Part shown: positions 32,250 through 39,476 of the stretch, in pieces
Numbering within the stretch: the stretch's first letter is position 1
Layout: each line of letters begins with the position of its first letter
Source: Paraburkholderia sp. BL25I1N1
GTDB taxonomy: Bacteria > Pseudomonadota > Gammaproteobacteria > Burkholderiales > Burkholderiaceae
NCBI RefSeq assembly: GCF_003002025.1
Contig: NZ_PVZB01000046.1
Span: forward strand, 1-39,476
Length of the DNA: 39,476 nucleotides
Direction of reading: 5' to 3'
Program-made: the position numbers and the translations under genes
Notes under the pieces: generated by a model
What the model was told of the DNA's origin: nothing
Databases searched by the model: none
What the model saw: only the letters and a program-made list of their open reading frames with translations

Positions 32250-32408
32250 ACGTTGTTTTTGTCCCTCTGGCGCACTAGGTTAGGTAGGACGACGATAGTA
32301 GCAGAACGAAAACGAATGCGACTCTCGCCCAGATAAGACTCGGATGTTGTCAACAACTAACGCGGCCCTGTCGAGGGGCCGTTGTTGGTAGCCGAGCGAC
32401 GGTATATT

Positions 32409-32810
32409 TCAAGTCGCTTCACCGAACTGGCTGCGATATTTGAGGAACCCGCGCTTCCGGTCGCCACGGAAACCGGCGTTCTCGAAGAAACGGTGTGCGT
32501 CCACGTGAGACGCCGAACTGAGCAGCATCATTTTCGAACAGTTCTGCGAGAGGCAGAATCGCTCGACCTCCCCTAATAGCGCCTGCCCGATCTCTTGTCC
32601 ACGGCATTCCTGATAAACGACGAGATTCTCGAGTACAGCAAAAGGCTGTCCGGCGTACATAACGTCCGCACAAAGGCAAACCAATACGGTACCCCGGACA
32701 TAGCCATCAATCTCGCAGACTAGGAGGCGAGTGCGACGGTCTACCTCAAGCGCTTCGACCTGGGACTCCGTAACCATGACGTTTTCGTCGTCGACCAACT
32801 GGCGATACAA
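32409..32810 (-). CDS. GNAT acetyltransferase with damaged or missing start
   Basis: The frame holds most of a GNAT domain: LLVCEIDGYVRGTVLVCLCADVMYAGQPFAVLENLVVYQECRGQEIGQALLGEVERFC, and SSASHVDAHRFFENAGF. The first start codon is TTG at 32810, which cuts off the first beta strand. Upstream of it the same frame still reads KYIRAARRADAEILQALYRQL, which is the expected GNAT N-terminus, but no ATG, GTG or TTG precedes it. A different frame beginning at 33016 has a good AAGGA site and runs into this region. The gene has probably lost its start or is frameshifted. Confidence 0.6.
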   Translation of the reverse strand: MYRQLVDDENVMVTESQVEALEVDRRTRLLVCEIDGYVRGTVLVCLCADVMYAGQPFAVLENLVVYQECRGQEIGQALLGEVERFCLSQNCSKMMLLSSASHVDAHRFFENAGFRGDRKRGFLKYRSQFGEAT

Positions 32811-33048
32811 CGCCTGAAGGATTTCCGCGTCGGCGCGCCGCGCTGCTCGGATGTACTTTCCAGCGCGAGATTGTTGATGATATGAACGCCCACGTCGGCC
32901 GGCCGTCTATTGCCGACCAGCGTCCCACGAGCGAGCGCGATGCTCATCTCGGCCGCGCGATGCAAACGGCACGAGCCAACCCTGAACGGTCTCTCAGGTT
33001 TGTCGAAACCGGTCATTCACAGTCCTTGAATTTACCGGACGAATAAAC
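32811..33048. other. Upstream region of the damaged GNAT gene
   Basis: An open frame from ATG 33016 on the minus strand (MTGFDKPERPFRVGSC...) has AAGGA six bases upstream and overlaps the GNAT gene out of frame. I do not recognise it. A one-base shift near 32855 would join it to the GNAT frame. Confidence 0.3.
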
Positions 33049-33966
33049 CTAAATCAGCGCAAGTTCATTCGACGCACGCCGGCGTTCCTCTACCATTGCT
33101 TCGATTAAAGAGGCAAGATCGTCTGTGGCCGGATCACGAATCCCTGACGAGCGATGCAATTCGAGATCTGCTGGCGGTAGCGGCGGCAACCCTTCAGCGG
33201 CACCCAATACGCGCCAGTTGGACGGCAGCGTACAGCGGTCAATGATCGTCGCCGCCGCACCGTGATTCACGGCCACCTTGATGCCGGTCGGGCTCTGGCT
33301 CGTATAGATCACGTGATACGAGCGGTCCAGTGCCGCCAGCGCCTCAAGTCCTCGCTGCCGGTAGCAGCAAGTCTCCGGAAACAACGCGAGCGGCACCGAG
33401 GCCTTCCGGTCGAGCACGAAATCCTTGTGCGCCGCCCACACCACATTTTCCCGCCCCAGGCTCCGGCCACCCGTCGTCGAACCGTGCCGCACGACGAGTG
33501 CGAGATCCAGCTCGCCCGCCTGCAACCGCTCCAGCAATTCGAGCGACATCCGGCAATGGATGTGCGGCCGCGCACCTGGCCGCAGCTCATAAAATTTTTT
33601 CAGCAGATCCGGTAGCCACAGTTCGGCGTAATCCTCAGGCAGTCCAAAACGGATCACGCCTTCGCGGCTGCTCCGGTTTAGTGCAGCGATCGCTTCGTTT
33701 TGCACCTGAATAATGCGCCGCGCGTGAATCAGGAAGTTCTCCCCGTCGCGCGATAGCGCGAGACGCCGGCTATTGCGCAAGAACATGTGTGTTTCGAGAC
33801 GCTCTTCAAGGGTGCGAATCCGCAGACTGATAGTGGATTGTGTGCGATGCAGTTGCTTTGCGGCAGCGGTGAAGCCGCCACTGTCAACGACAGCGACGAA
33901 TGCACGCACCAGTTCGGGGTCCAGAGAGCTGAGTTTGGACCAATCGGGTCCGCTGATGGCTGCCAT
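33049..33966 (-). CDS. LysR-family transcriptional regulator of the osmolyte module
   Basis: A 305-residue LysR protein. The helix-turn-helix includes GGFTAAAKQLHRTQSTISLRIRTLEERL and LFLRNSRRLALS-like wing residues. The effector domain has IRFGLPEDYAELWLPDLLKKFY and ELDLALVVRH. It is divergent from the 2-oxoglutarate oxygenase gene (34090) across 123 bases that contain a 35-base inverted repeat. By the common LysR arrangement it should control that operon and itself. GAG lies about eight bases before the ATG at 33966. Confidence 0.9.
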   Translation of the reverse strand: MAAISGPDWSKLSSLDPELVRAFVAVVDSGGFTAAAKQLHRTQSTISLRIRTLEERLETHMFLRNSRRLALSRDGENFLIHARRIIQVQNEAIAALNRSSREGVIRFGLPEDYAELWLPDLLKKFYELRPGARPHIHCRMSLELLERLQAGELDLALVVRHGSTTGGRSLGRENVVWAAHKDFVLDRKASVPLALFPETCCYRQRGLEALAALDRSYHVIYTSQSPTGIKVAVNHGAAATIIDRCTLPSNWRVLGAAEGLPPLPPADLELHRSSGIRDPATDDLASLIEAMVEERRRASNELALI

Positions 33967-34018
33967 CGGAATTACTCGCTTTCCAAAGAAATTTGGCGAT
34001 CAAAACATGAGGACGTCG

Positions 34019-34053
34019 GTGAGCTGATTGTTGTCGAAAACAATTCAGCTCAC
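34019..34053. promoter_or_regulatory. Large inverted repeat in the LysR/oxygenase divergent promoter
   Basis: GTGAGCTGA-TTGTT (34019-34032) pairs with AACAAT-TCAGCTCAC (34039-34053) with a single one-base bulge, around the centre GTCGAA. It lies 36 bases before the oxygenase GTG and 52 bases before the LysR ATG. It is the best candidate for the LysR binding site; an RNA hairpin in the leader is an alternative. Confidence 0.65.
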
Positions 34054-34089
34054 AAATCAACCTTCGAACCACAAAACTGGAGCCGCACC

Positions 34090-34977
34090 GTGTCAGCCAG
34101 CCTGCCTCTTGCCGACGCCGAATGTACCGATCTGGGCGATATAGTCGATACCGAGCGTTATCCGTTGCACGATCCAGACCACCCCCGCATGCGTGAGCTC
34201 GTCGCAAGCTGCCGGGCGCATCTTGCCGGCAACGGCAGCGCCGTGCTGCACGGTTTTCTGCGTTCGGCTGCTTTGGAGCAGGCTCGCGCCGAAGGGTTGG
34301 CGCTCGCCAGGAAGACGTACTTTTCGAGCCGCAAGGTCAACGCATATTTCACCGCCGACGATCCGTCTTTGCCCGAGGGCGATCCGCGCCGCGTGTTCAT
34401 GGACCGTACCAGCGGCTTCGTCACGCGCGACTTGATTCCGGGCGACGCGATCATTCACCGCATCTACGTGGCTCACGCCATGAAACGCTTTGTCGCGGCT
34501 TGCCTTGGCGAAGAGCGTATCTGGGAATACGCCGACCCGTATGCAGGCCTTGTACAGAACGTCATGCCGCCGGGCACCGAACAGCCGTGGCACTACGACA
34601 CCAATGAATTCATCGTTTCGATGATGACGCAACAGCCCAACGCGGGCGGCGATTTCGAGTACTGCCCGAACATCCGTTCTCCTGGCGGCGAGAACTACGG
34701 CGGCGTCGGCGCGGTGGTACGCGGCGAAACTCGTGCGCCGATCAACGTCATTACGCTGCAGCCGGGCGACCTGCAACTGTTCAAGGGCCGTTTCTCATTG
34801 CACCGCGTGACGCTTGTGCAAGGCGAGATTGACCGTCATACCGCGATCTTCGCGTATTCGAAGAAGCCTGGCGTGATTGGGCGGCTGGAGCGTACCCGCC
34901 AGCTCTATGGACGCGTGTCCGAGATGCATCTGGAAGCCGAACAAAAGCTGGTCCGTGCCGACAATCTTGTCGATTGA
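34090..34977 (+). CDS. Fe(II)/2-oxoglutarate-dependent oxygenase
   Basis: A 295-residue protein with the non-heme iron facial triad: H168 and D170 in QPWHYDTNEF and H238 in FSLHRVT. R249 (GEIDRHTAIFAYS) is placed to bind 2-oxoglutarate. Such enzymes hydroxylate or demethylate small molecules with O2 in the cytoplasm. Start is GTG at 34090, supported by GGAG seven bases upstream; no other start codon in frame gives a sensible N-terminus. It begins a plus-strand run with the DddP-like M24 enzyme (80-base gap) and an OpuAC binding protein, which suggests it acts on a betaine-like osmolyte or its breakdown product. The exact substrate is unknown. Confidence 0.82.
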   Translation: MSASLPLADAECTDLGDIVDTERYPLHDPDHPRMRELVASCRAHLAGNGSAVLHGFLRSAALEQARAEGLALARKTYFSSRKVNAYFTADDPSLPEGDPRRVFMDRTSGFVTRDLIPGDAIIHRIYVAHAMKRFVAACLGEERIWEYADPYAGLVQNVMPPGTEQPWHYDTNEFIVSMMTQQPNAGGDFEYCPNIRSPGGENYGGVGAVVRGETRAPINVITLQPGDLQLFKGRFSLHRVTLVQGEIDRHTAIFAYSKKPGVIGRLERTRQLYGRVSEMHLEAEQKLVRADNLVD

Positions 34978-35057
34978 AGTCGCTTTCAAGTCCCTGCCGA
35001 AGCCGCTGCGGTAAACCTCGTCGTTCCCAATACTTATAACGCGCTCTCACTGACACC

Positions 35058-36284
35058 ATGACAATTCTTCGCCCGACTCATCACCCGGAAGATTGCGAAC
35101 CGACTGCGGAAGAAATTGCGCAGATCCAGCGCGACCGGCTCGCCGCCGTGCGCCGCGAACTCAGGAAGCGCGACCTCACCGCCGCGATCCTTTTCGATCC
35201 CACGCACATGCGCTACGCAACCGGTTCGCGCAACATGCAGGTCTATTCGATGCGTAACCCTGCGCGCTATGTGTTCGTGCCCGCCGAAGGCAAGGTGGTT
35301 TTGTTCGAATACGCAGGCTGCGATTTTCTGGCTGAAGGACTCGACACGGTTGACGAGGTACGGCCCGCCACGGCGATTTCCTACTACTTCTGCGACGATA
35401 TGCTCGGCCGCGTTACCGAACGCTGGGCCGACGAAATGGACGAGCTGGTAAAGCAGTGCGGCGGCGGCAAGCGCATCGCAATCGAAAGCGCGACCTCGGC
35501 AGCGGCGTTCGCGTTGCAGGCACGCGGCTACCAGATCTCCGACGCACAGGAACCGCTCGAGCGCGCTCGGGCGATCAAGGTGCCCAACGAGATCAAGATG
35601 ATCCGCTCGTCGCTGCGCGCGGCCGAAGAAGGCGTGCGCAAGCTGGAAGCTGCGCTCGTGCCCGGCATCAGCGAAAACGAACTGTGGTCGCATCTGCACA
35701 AGCACATCATCGAGACTGACGGCGACTATGTTGAAACGCGACTCATCAGTTCGGGGCCGCGAACGAACCCGTGGTTCCAGGAAAGCAGTCCGCGCAAGAT
35801 TCAGGCAGGCGAACTGGTTGGCCTTGATACCGACGTGGTGGGGCGCTTCGGCTATTACGCCGATTTTTCGCGCACCTTTCTGTGCGGCGACGGTCCCGCA
35901 ACACCCGCGCAAAAGAATCTCTACCGCCTCGCTTACGAGCAAGTCCATTCGAACATGGAAAATGTGCGCGCCGGCACGACCTTCCAGGAGTTCATCGCCA
36001 AGGCCTGGAAAATCCCCGGTCCGTATCAGGCACGCCGCTACTTCGCCCTCGCGCATGGCGTGGGCATGACCGGAGAATATCCGTACATCGTTCATCGCGA
36101 AGACAACGAAGCGAAAGGTTACGACGGCGTGATCGAGCCGGGCATGACGCTGTGCATCGAGAGTTATATCGGCCACGAAGACGGCGGCGAAGGCGTCAAA
36201 CTGGAAGAACAGGTGTACGTACGTGACGATGGCCATGTCGAACTGTTGTCCGACTATCCATTCGAAAACCGCCTGCTCGCCTGA
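35058..36284 (+). CDS. M24-fold metalloenzyme related to the DMSP lyase DddP
   Basis: A 408-residue protein of the M24 (creatinase/aminopeptidase P) fold. Metal ligands are visible as D257 and D259 (GLDTDV), D269 (YADFSRTF), H333 (ALAHGVGM), E368 (LCIESY) and E383 (VKLEEQV). Their spacing (2, 10, 64, 35, 15) equals that of the published DddP ligand set as I recall it. ISSGPRTNPWFQE (230-242) is also DddP-like. The residue six after the metal His, an Asp in DddP that was proposed as catalytic, is Gly339 here (HGVGMTGEYP). The enzyme may therefore act on a related onium compound or be a peptidase-like hydrolase. It is flanked by a 2OG oxygenase and a betaine-type binding protein. Confidence 0.75.
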   Translation: MTILRPTHHPEDCEPTAEEIAQIQRDRLAAVRRELRKRDLTAAILFDPTHMRYATGSRNMQVYSMRNPARYVFVPAEGKVVLFEYAGCDFLAEGLDTVDEVRPATAISYYFCDDMLGRVTERWADEMDELVKQCGGGKRIAIESATSAAAFALQARGYQISDAQEPLERARAIKVPNEIKMIRSSLRAAEEGVRKLEAALVPGISENELWSHLHKHIIETDGDYVETRLISSGPRTNPWFQESSPRKIQAGELVGLDTDVVGRFGYYADFSRTFLCGDGPATPAQKNLYRLAYEQVHSNMENVRAGTTFQEFIAKAWKIPGPYQARRYFALAHGVGMTGEYPYIVHREDNEAKGYDGVIEPGMTLCIESYIGHEDGGEGVKLEEQVYVRDDGHVELLSDYPFENRLLA

Positions 36285-36352
36285 TTTTCAAGCACCTACG
36301 GCTGCTTGGTGAGCACAAAGGCGGCCTTCCCTGATCCAGGAGTTGAATATCT

Positions 36353-37213
36353 ATGAATAAGTGGCTGAAAACGGCATTGCTAGTTCTTGCGATGTGTCAT
36401 ATATCAGCGGCCGCTGCTGGGCCGAAGGACACGCCGATCACGATTGGCGTGAACAACTGGGCGGAGAACATTGCAGTCGCGAATCTATGGAAAGTTTTGC
36501 TCACGCAGAGGGGCTACACGGTCAACCTGCAACCGGGCGACAAGGCAATCATCTATAGTGGCGTCGCACAAGGAAAGCTAGACCTGACTTTCGAGGTATG
36601 GCTGCCGTCGGCCGACGCCGCCCCCTACGACAATGTGAAGGCCCGCGTGGAAAAAATCGGCCCTTGGTTCGATAAAGCGCAACTGGGTTTGGCCGTACCG
36701 GATTACGTAAAGATCGACAGCGTCGATCAGTTGAATGACCAGGCAGCTCAGTTTATGCACGATGGCCACGCTACGATCTTCGGCATCGAATCGGGCAGCG
36801 GGCTGATGAAGCTGACGGCGAAGGCGAAGACGGACTACAGCCTGAATTACTCGGTGCTGGCGTCGTCGGAGGCGGCTATGCTACTGCAGTTAGCGCGCGC
36901 CGAACAGGGACACCAGCCAATCGTGGTAACACTGTGGAATCCCCATTGGGTGTGGGCGAAGTATCCGATGCACTATCTGAAGGATCCGAAGGGCACATTC
37001 GGCACGCCGGATGCGATTTATTGCATCGCTGCATCACATTTCTCGCATGACTATCCGGATCCGTCGCGCTGGCTGCATCAGTGGAAGATGGATGACCAGA
37101 CGCTTGGCTCGCTTATGGACGATATTCGGACGGGAGGCGAGGCCACGCCGGAAAAAGGTGTAGCGGCGTGGATCGGCAAGAATCCTTCGCTAGTAGCGCA
37201 ATGGTTCAAGTAG
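36353..37213 (+). CDS. OpuAC/ProX-type glycine betaine ABC transporter substrate-binding protein
   Basis: A 286-residue exported protein: signal peptide MNKWLKTALLVLAMCHISAAAAG, then an OpuAC domain. Family landmarks are ITIGVNNWAENIAVANLWKVLL, YSGVAQGKLDLTFEVWLP, FGIESGSGLMK and VVTLWNPHWVWAKYPMHYL. Tryptophans in the last of these usually build the aromatic cage for quaternary ammonium or sulfonium groups. AGGAG lies ten bases before the ATG. It follows the DddP-like gene by 68 bases. No permease or ATPase gene follows before the window's next unrelated gene, so it must use a transporter encoded elsewhere. Confidence 0.88.
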   Translation: MNKWLKTALLVLAMCHISAAAAGPKDTPITIGVNNWAENIAVANLWKVLLTQRGYTVNLQPGDKAIIYSGVAQGKLDLTFEVWLPSADAAPYDNVKARVEKIGPWFDKAQLGLAVPDYVKIDSVDQLNDQAAQFMHDGHATIFGIESGSGLMKLTAKAKTDYSLNYSVLASSEAAMLLQLARAEQGHQPIVVTLWNPHWVWAKYPMHYLKDPKGTFGTPDAIYCIAASHFSHDYPDPSRWLHQWKMDDQTLGSLMDDIRTGGEATPEKGVAAWIGKNPSLVAQWFK

Positions 37214-37292
37214 CCGTGGCGTTGATGTAAAACCTACCCGTTCGTCATGCAATCGCGACGACGTCAGCCGCCCGATGTCACGCGACTATTGT

Positions 37293-37322
37293 CCCGGATC
37301 GACGCCATCCCGCCGATCCGGG
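37293..37322. terminator. Strong hairpin after the osmolyte module (possible terminator)
   Basis: CCCGGATCG at 37293-37301 and its exact complement CGATCCGGG at 37314-37322 form a nine-bp stem with a 12-base loop, 80 bases after the binding-protein stop. No T-run follows, so it may stabilise the 3' end or need Rho rather than act alone. The rest of 37214-37564 shows no supported gene. Confidence 0.45.
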
Positions 37323-37564
37323 AGCCGAGGTGGCGGCCCCTGTTGCCGTTCAGATTTACTGCTAGCCATGATCACAGATACTGCTAGCGACGAAAACTTC
37401 GAAAGCCTCTCAGGAAAGACAGCGCGCGACTTTGGGCTGAAACAGTCTGCGCTGCATCGTCGCAACAAAGTAAGCGATCGATAAACGACGCCTTTCAGTC
37501 ATCGAACGTGTAAGAACGTTCTGATAATCTTCGCCTCTCATTCTCGCTCACCAGGAGCAATGAC

Positions 37565-38575
37565 ATGCGTTGGATACTGATTGTTGTACTGGCAATCGTA
37601 TGCCCGTGCTCCGCGCTAGCCGCCCCGGCCGCTTTTTACGCAGGCGTAATCCGTCTCACGGTGGCGGGCGAGGCGGCTCCTTTCGACGCGGTCGTCTTTT
37701 ACCCTACGCTTGAACGTGAGGTTCCGTGGCAAGCGGGTCCGTTCACCGTCGAGGCGACGCGCAATGCTTCGCCCGCACCGCATAGTCGCTTCCCGGTCGT
37801 ATTGATCTCACACGGGCGAGGTGGCGGCCCCCTCAGCCACCGTGAATTGGCTAGCGTTCTGGCTCGCGCCGGATTTATCGCCGTCTTGCCGACCCACGTT
37901 GGTGACGCTTCAGGCTATCCCCGAGCGCCCTCGCAAGCCCAGATTCTGATCGATCGCCCCCGGCAGGCGGAAGCCGCGCTCAATGCAGTCCTCACAGATC
38001 CACGGTTTTCGGCAAGCGCCGACGCCGGACGAATCGGCATGATCGGATACTCGGCAGGCGGCTACACGGCGCTGATTCTGGCGGGAGCGAAACCCGACTT
38101 TGCGTCCGCCAGTGCATACTGCGCGAGCCACGATGATCCCGGATCGTGTCCGCGTTCAGCATCCGGCAATGGTACGAACGGCGCCCAGGGTAAAGCGGCC
38201 GTACCCAACCAATTGGTAAGCTGGCAACCGCCCGTTGATCGTCGCCTGAAGGCCTTGGTGCTGATGGATCCATTGGCCATGATGTTTGAGGCGCCTGGCT
38301 TGTCCGCTGTACGCGTACCGACGATGCTTTATCGACCGCAGGACGACAGCTATCTTGGTTCTGCGAGAAACTCTCTCGCCGTTATGTCAGGCTTGCCCAC
38401 ACCGCCTGCAACCCACATCGTGCCAGGCAATCACTTCGTTTTCATTGATCCTTGTCCGGCCTCGGTCGCAGTCAGTGCGGCGCTGATCTGCCAGGACGCG
38501 CCCGGGATCGATCGGGTGGAGATTCACCGACAGATCGATCAGGAGGTCGTGAACTTCTTACGAGCAAATCTATAA
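37565..38575 (+). CDS. Secreted dienelactone-hydrolase-like alpha/beta hydrolase
   Basis: A 336-residue protein with a signal peptide (MRWILIVVLAIVCPCSALAAPA). An alpha/beta hydrolase domain of the predicted dienelactone hydrolase group follows: FPVVLISHGRGGGPLSHRELA, the nucleophile elbow IGMIGYSAGGYTAL, and late HIVPGNHFVFIDPC, where the His is the likely triad base. It probably acts in the periplasm on an ester or lactone. AGGAG lies eight bases before the ATG. It is a single-gene unit between the osmolyte module and the MOSC gene. Confidence 0.88.
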   Translation: MRWILIVVLAIVCPCSALAAPAAFYAGVIRLTVAGEAAPFDAVVFYPTLEREVPWQAGPFTVEATRNASPAPHSRFPVVLISHGRGGGPLSHRELASVLARAGFIAVLPTHVGDASGYPRAPSQAQILIDRPRQAEAALNAVLTDPRFSASADAGRIGMIGYSAGGYTALILAGAKPDFASASAYCASHDDPGSCPRSASGNGTNGAQGKAAVPNQLVSWQPPVDRRLKALVLMDPLAMMFEAPGLSAVRVPTMLYRPQDDSYLGSARNSLAVMSGLPTPPATHIVPGNHFVFIDPCPASVAVSAALICQDAPGIDRVEIHRQIDQEVVNFLRANL

Positions 38576-38982
38576 GTCATCCGGGATGAGCTGACATGGC
38601 CCACGGCATGAGCGCCGCATAGTCGTCGGCGGTTGTAGCGAGGGGCAACTTCTCCAACAGCGAGACGGCAACAAAAGTGGGACCGATGTTCGCCAATCTG
38701 CGAGCGCGCTTGCCAAGTTTCCCCTGCCCTGCGCGTCTGACACGATTGTCGACGATTCACGAGATACACTTGAGCGACCGTTCTGCCCTGCCGCCGCTCG
38801 AACGCAACTAGACGTCACCGATTTGTGTCCCCGCCTGTCCATGCTCACAAAGGACTGTTCTGCGCATATTGAGCGAGCCGCTTGTCGATCCATCCCCGGT
38901 TCCTGATGGCTTGTCACCCTCACCAGGTGCTATGTTAAGTACTGCGGGACTAATGGCGAAAATCAGTGATGGGAGAGGAATA
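38576..38982. other. Intergenic region before the MOSC gene
   Basis: About 400 bases have no supported gene. TAATGGCGAAAAT occurs at 38951-38963 and again at 38981-38993, exactly 30 bases apart, so the region just before the MOSC start is duplicated. Confidence 0.4.
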
Positions 38983-39476
38983 ATGGCGAAAATTATCAAT
39001 CTCTATCGCTATCCAATCAAGGGGCTCTCTCCCGAGCCCTTGACGGAAATGGCCGTCAGCCACGGGCAAGGACTGTCCTTCGACCGCGCATTCGCGCTGG
39101 CGCTCGGCACGACGCGTTTCGATCCGGAAGCCCCCGAGCCGCTCGACAAGGGCCATTTCCTGATGCTGCGCAAGAATGAAAAGCTTGCCGCGCTGGCGAC
39201 GCGGCTGGATCCAGAGACCGGCACGCTAACCATTCGCTATCGCGGTGAGCTTGTGCTTGAGGCGGCGACGACGAATGCTGCGGGCCGTGAGGCGATCGAG
39301 GATTTCATGGCGACTTATCTGGGCGAAGCGACTGAAGGCCGCCCCCGCCTGGTCTCGGCCGCAGGCCACAAATTCACGGACGTCGGCGTGGTCTCGCCGG
39401 TCATGATGAAAGCGATCTCGGTGATCAACCTGGCCTCCGTGCGGGCGCTTGAGGAGGCGACCGGGACTTCCGTGCA
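38983..39476 (+). CDS. MOSC-domain protein, N-terminal part (cut by window end)
   Basis: The frame runs open to the window edge and encodes about 164 residues starting MAKIINLYRYPIKGLSPE, the typical N-terminal beta-barrel of MOSC proteins. LLRKNEKLAAL-like residues follow, then the entry to the MOSC domain (SVINLASVRALEEATG). MOSC proteins handle molybdenum-cofactor-linked sulfur transfer or detoxify N-hydroxylated compounds; the cysteine lies beyond the window. GGGAGAGGA precedes the ATG at 38983. An in-frame ATG at 38953 lies in a duplicated copy of the start region and would add ten residues. Confidence 0.85.
   Translation, partial: MAKIINLYRYPIKGLSPEPLTEMAVSHGQGLSFDRAFALALGTTRFDPEAPEPLDKGHFLMLRKNEKLAALATRLDPETGTLTIRYRGELVLEAATTNAAGREAIEDFMATYLGEATEGRPRLVSAAGHKFTDVGVVSPVMMKAISVINLASVRALEEATGTSV

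Noticed and set aside
37275..37484. 69-codon frame after the OpuAC gene
   Set aside because: It passes through the strong hairpin at 37293-37322, has an unlikely composition and no ribosome binding site.

Overview
The window looks like chromosomal DNA of a Burkholderiales bacterium, most likely Paraburkholderia or a close relative. The backbone is GC-rich with strong G/C third-position bias. It carries a DUF3331 protein (a family I know mainly from Burkholderiaceae), many LysR regulators and several catabolic operons. No rRNA, tRNA, CRISPR array or intact insertion sequence was seen. This identification rests on gene content and codon style, not on a database search.

Layout. (1) 1-5337, plus strand: the end of an unknown gene, then a likely aromatic-compound operon: MHS-type transporter, acyl-CoA-dehydrogenase-fold flavin monooxygenase, its flavin reductase, an EthD-like small protein translationally coupled to the reductase, and a LysR regulator. 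(2) 5476-8205: an alaX/araC pair on the minus strand, divergent from a LysR gene. (3) 8216-22720, all minus: ycaC-like hydrolase, YtcJ-like amidohydrolase, MscS channel with a cNMP domain, HD-domain protein, XapX protein, secreted glyoxalase-fold protein, alginate-export-type porin, cNMP-domain/thioredoxin-reductase-like flavoprotein, secreted metallo-beta-lactamase-fold protein, DUF3331 protein and a 1025-residue winged-helix STAND regulator. Two promoter regions of this block share a 27-bp direct-repeat motif. A chloroperoxidase-type hydrolase (23103-23924) diverges from the block and ends in a clear terminator.

(4) About 24041-33048 is accessory DNA. It is visibly richer in A+T in places, has long non-coding stretches, and contains several broken genes. 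Its main content is a nuclease-like plus NACHT NTPase locus (24463-26792), a probable anti-phage system that appears to be one fusion gene split by a one-base frameshift. It also holds an orphan DUF2384 antitoxin-like gene, a solute-binding protein without signal peptide, two lipoprotein genes (one frameshifted), a hexanucleotide microsatellite, two tiny overlapping membrane ORFs and two GNAT acetyltransferase genes.

(5) 33049-37213: a LysR gene divergent from a Fe(II)/2-oxoglutarate oxygenase, followed by an M24-fold enzyme that has the metal-ligand spacing of the DMSP lyase DddP, and a glycine-betaine-type (OpuAC) binding protein. This reads as a compact uptake and degradation module for an onium-type osmolyte. 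A large inverted repeat lies in the divergent promoter. (6) 37565-39476: a secreted dienelactone-hydrolase-like protein and the start of a MOSC-domain protein cut by the window end.
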